The translations under genes and the position numbers were made by a program. The notes under the pieces were generated by a model. The model saw only the letters and a list, made by a program, of their open reading frames with translations. It was not told the DNA's origin and searched no databases. Positions 4,605 through 5,077 of a stretch of 5,077 nt of DNA are shown here, piece by piece. How positions within the stretch are numbered: position 1 is the stretch's first letter; every line of letters begins with the position of its first letter. This DNA is from an uncultured Clostridia bacterium (GTDB lineage: Bacteria; Bacillota; Clostridia; Oscillospirales; Ruminococcaceae), in assembly GCA_947630315.1 (NCBI GenBank), contig CANRHA010000139.1, forward strand, positions 1 through 5,077. Reading direction: 5' to 3'.

Positions 4605-4633
4605 TTGACATTCCCGACCGAAAAACGTATAAT
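4605..4633 (+). promoter_or_regulatory. Consensus sigma-A promoter of the superoxide reductase gene
   Basis: The -35 box TTGACA (4605-4610) and the -10 box TATAAT (4628-4633) are both perfect and are separated by 17 bp. Transcription should start near 4640. The leader of about 74 nt holds a hairpin, CCGTAAAA (4649-4656) with TTTTCACGG (4668-4676), with a single bulged C. Such a strong promoter predicts high expression unless repressed. Confidence 0.92.
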
Positions 4634-4713
4634 CAAATAAGAAAGGCGCCGTAAAAAACGGGCTTGCTTTTCACGGGGCCGCCCCCGATCATGACAACAA
4701 AGGAGAACCTGAT

Positions 4714-5077
4714 ATGAAAGAGTATTTCAGCTATGCAAAATGTTCCGTTTGCGGAAACGTTATCACCGATGAGCTCGGAAACCTTGCCAACGTCACCTGC
4801 TGCGGCAAAAAGCCCGAAATTTTAACCGCCAATTCCACCGACGCCGCCGTCGAAAAGCATGTTCCCTATGTAGAGGTAAACGACGGCGAGCTTGTCGTAA
4901 GGGTCGGCTCGGTCGAACACCCCATGACCAAAGAGCATTATATTATGTGGATATCTCAGGTCTGCGGAAATCGCGAGACAAAGGTCATTCTCGCCCCCGA
5001 GCAGTCCACCGAGGTCCGCTTCCCCTATATGCCCGAGTGCAAAATTTACGCTTACTGCAACCTCCACGGCCTCTGGG
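4714..5077 (+). CDS. dfx: Desulfoferrodoxin-type superoxide reductase (3' end cut by window)
   Basis: This cytosolic enzyme reduces superoxide to hydrogen peroxide with one electron, usually supplied by rubredoxin, and protects anaerobes without releasing oxygen. The 121 visible residues hold both iron sites of a 2Fe superoxide reductase. The N-terminal desulforedoxin-like centre is C10-x2-C13-x15-C29-C30. The catalytic centre has H49 (in EKHVP, with E47 and K48), H69 (HPM), H75 (EHY), C115 and H118 (CNLHGLW). Homologues end a few residues after CNLHGLW, so only the last residues and the stop are missing. The ATG is set by AAGGAG (4700-4705), eight bases upstream. The gene is divergent from mgtE and has its own perfect-consensus promoter. 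Naming it dfx rather than sor is a matter of convention. Confidence 0.96.
   Translation, partial: MKEYFSYAKCSVCGNVITDELGNLANVTCCGKKPEILTANSTDAAVEKHVPYVEVNDGELVVRVGSVEHPMTKEHYIMWISQVCGNRETKVILAPEQSTEVRFPYMPECKIYAYCNLHGLW

Noticed and set aside
4691..4717. Eight-codon upstream open frame (ATG ACA ACA ... TGA) overlapping the superoxide reductase start
   Set aside because: It contains the ribosome binding site of the main gene and has none of its own, so initiation there is improbable. The ATGA overlap is likely chance.

Overview
The window looks like a chromosomal segment of an anaerobic, low-to-mid GC Gram-positive bacterium, most likely a member of the Clostridia (Oscillospirales or a relative). 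This is inferred from strong AAGGAG-type ribosome binding sites, near-consensus TTGACA/TATAAT promoters, a desulfoferrodoxin-type superoxide reductase typical of anaerobes, an MgtE magnesium transporter and a PF12897-type aminotransferase. No species can be named from the sequence alone.

Layout: a complete tRNA-Trp (2-77, +) opens the window. It is followed by an intrinsic terminator that lies inside a 117-bp tandem repeat (84-317 plus a partial third copy). From 436 to 559 there is a GC-rich perfect palindrome joined to an array of 7-bp repeats. A terminator-like hairpin (580-609) and a short coding-like remnant (629-706) precede a PLP aminotransferase gene on the minus strand (707-1984). 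That gene has its own promoter at 2019-2047, whose -10 box sits inside a perfect inverted repeat. About 880 bp of intergenic DNA follows. It carries three more heptamer arrays, a cluster of GC hairpins, an inverted second copy of the 436-559 composite element, and a probably bidirectional terminator (2643-2670). The minus-strand mgtE gene (2869-4236, GTG start) comes next, with a roughly 170-nt, heavily structured 5' leader and its own promoter (4416-4444). A divergent intergenic stretch holds a fifth heptamer array, then a perfect-consensus promoter (4605-4633) drives a superoxide reductase gene that runs off the right edge.

The genes do not form an operon. Each protein gene has its own promoter, and terminators or long gaps separate them. 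Two things stand out. First, the mgtE leader can fold so that the Shine-Dalgarno is sequestered, and it contains a competing pairing that would free it, which is the logic of a translational riboswitch; I do not recognise it as the M-box. Second, there is a family of five dispersed arrays, each with exactly five 7-bp CAGANNN units. Two of them are part of a composite GC-palindrome/array/16-mer element that flanks the aminotransferase gene in inverted orientation. The rest is ordinary housekeeping content.
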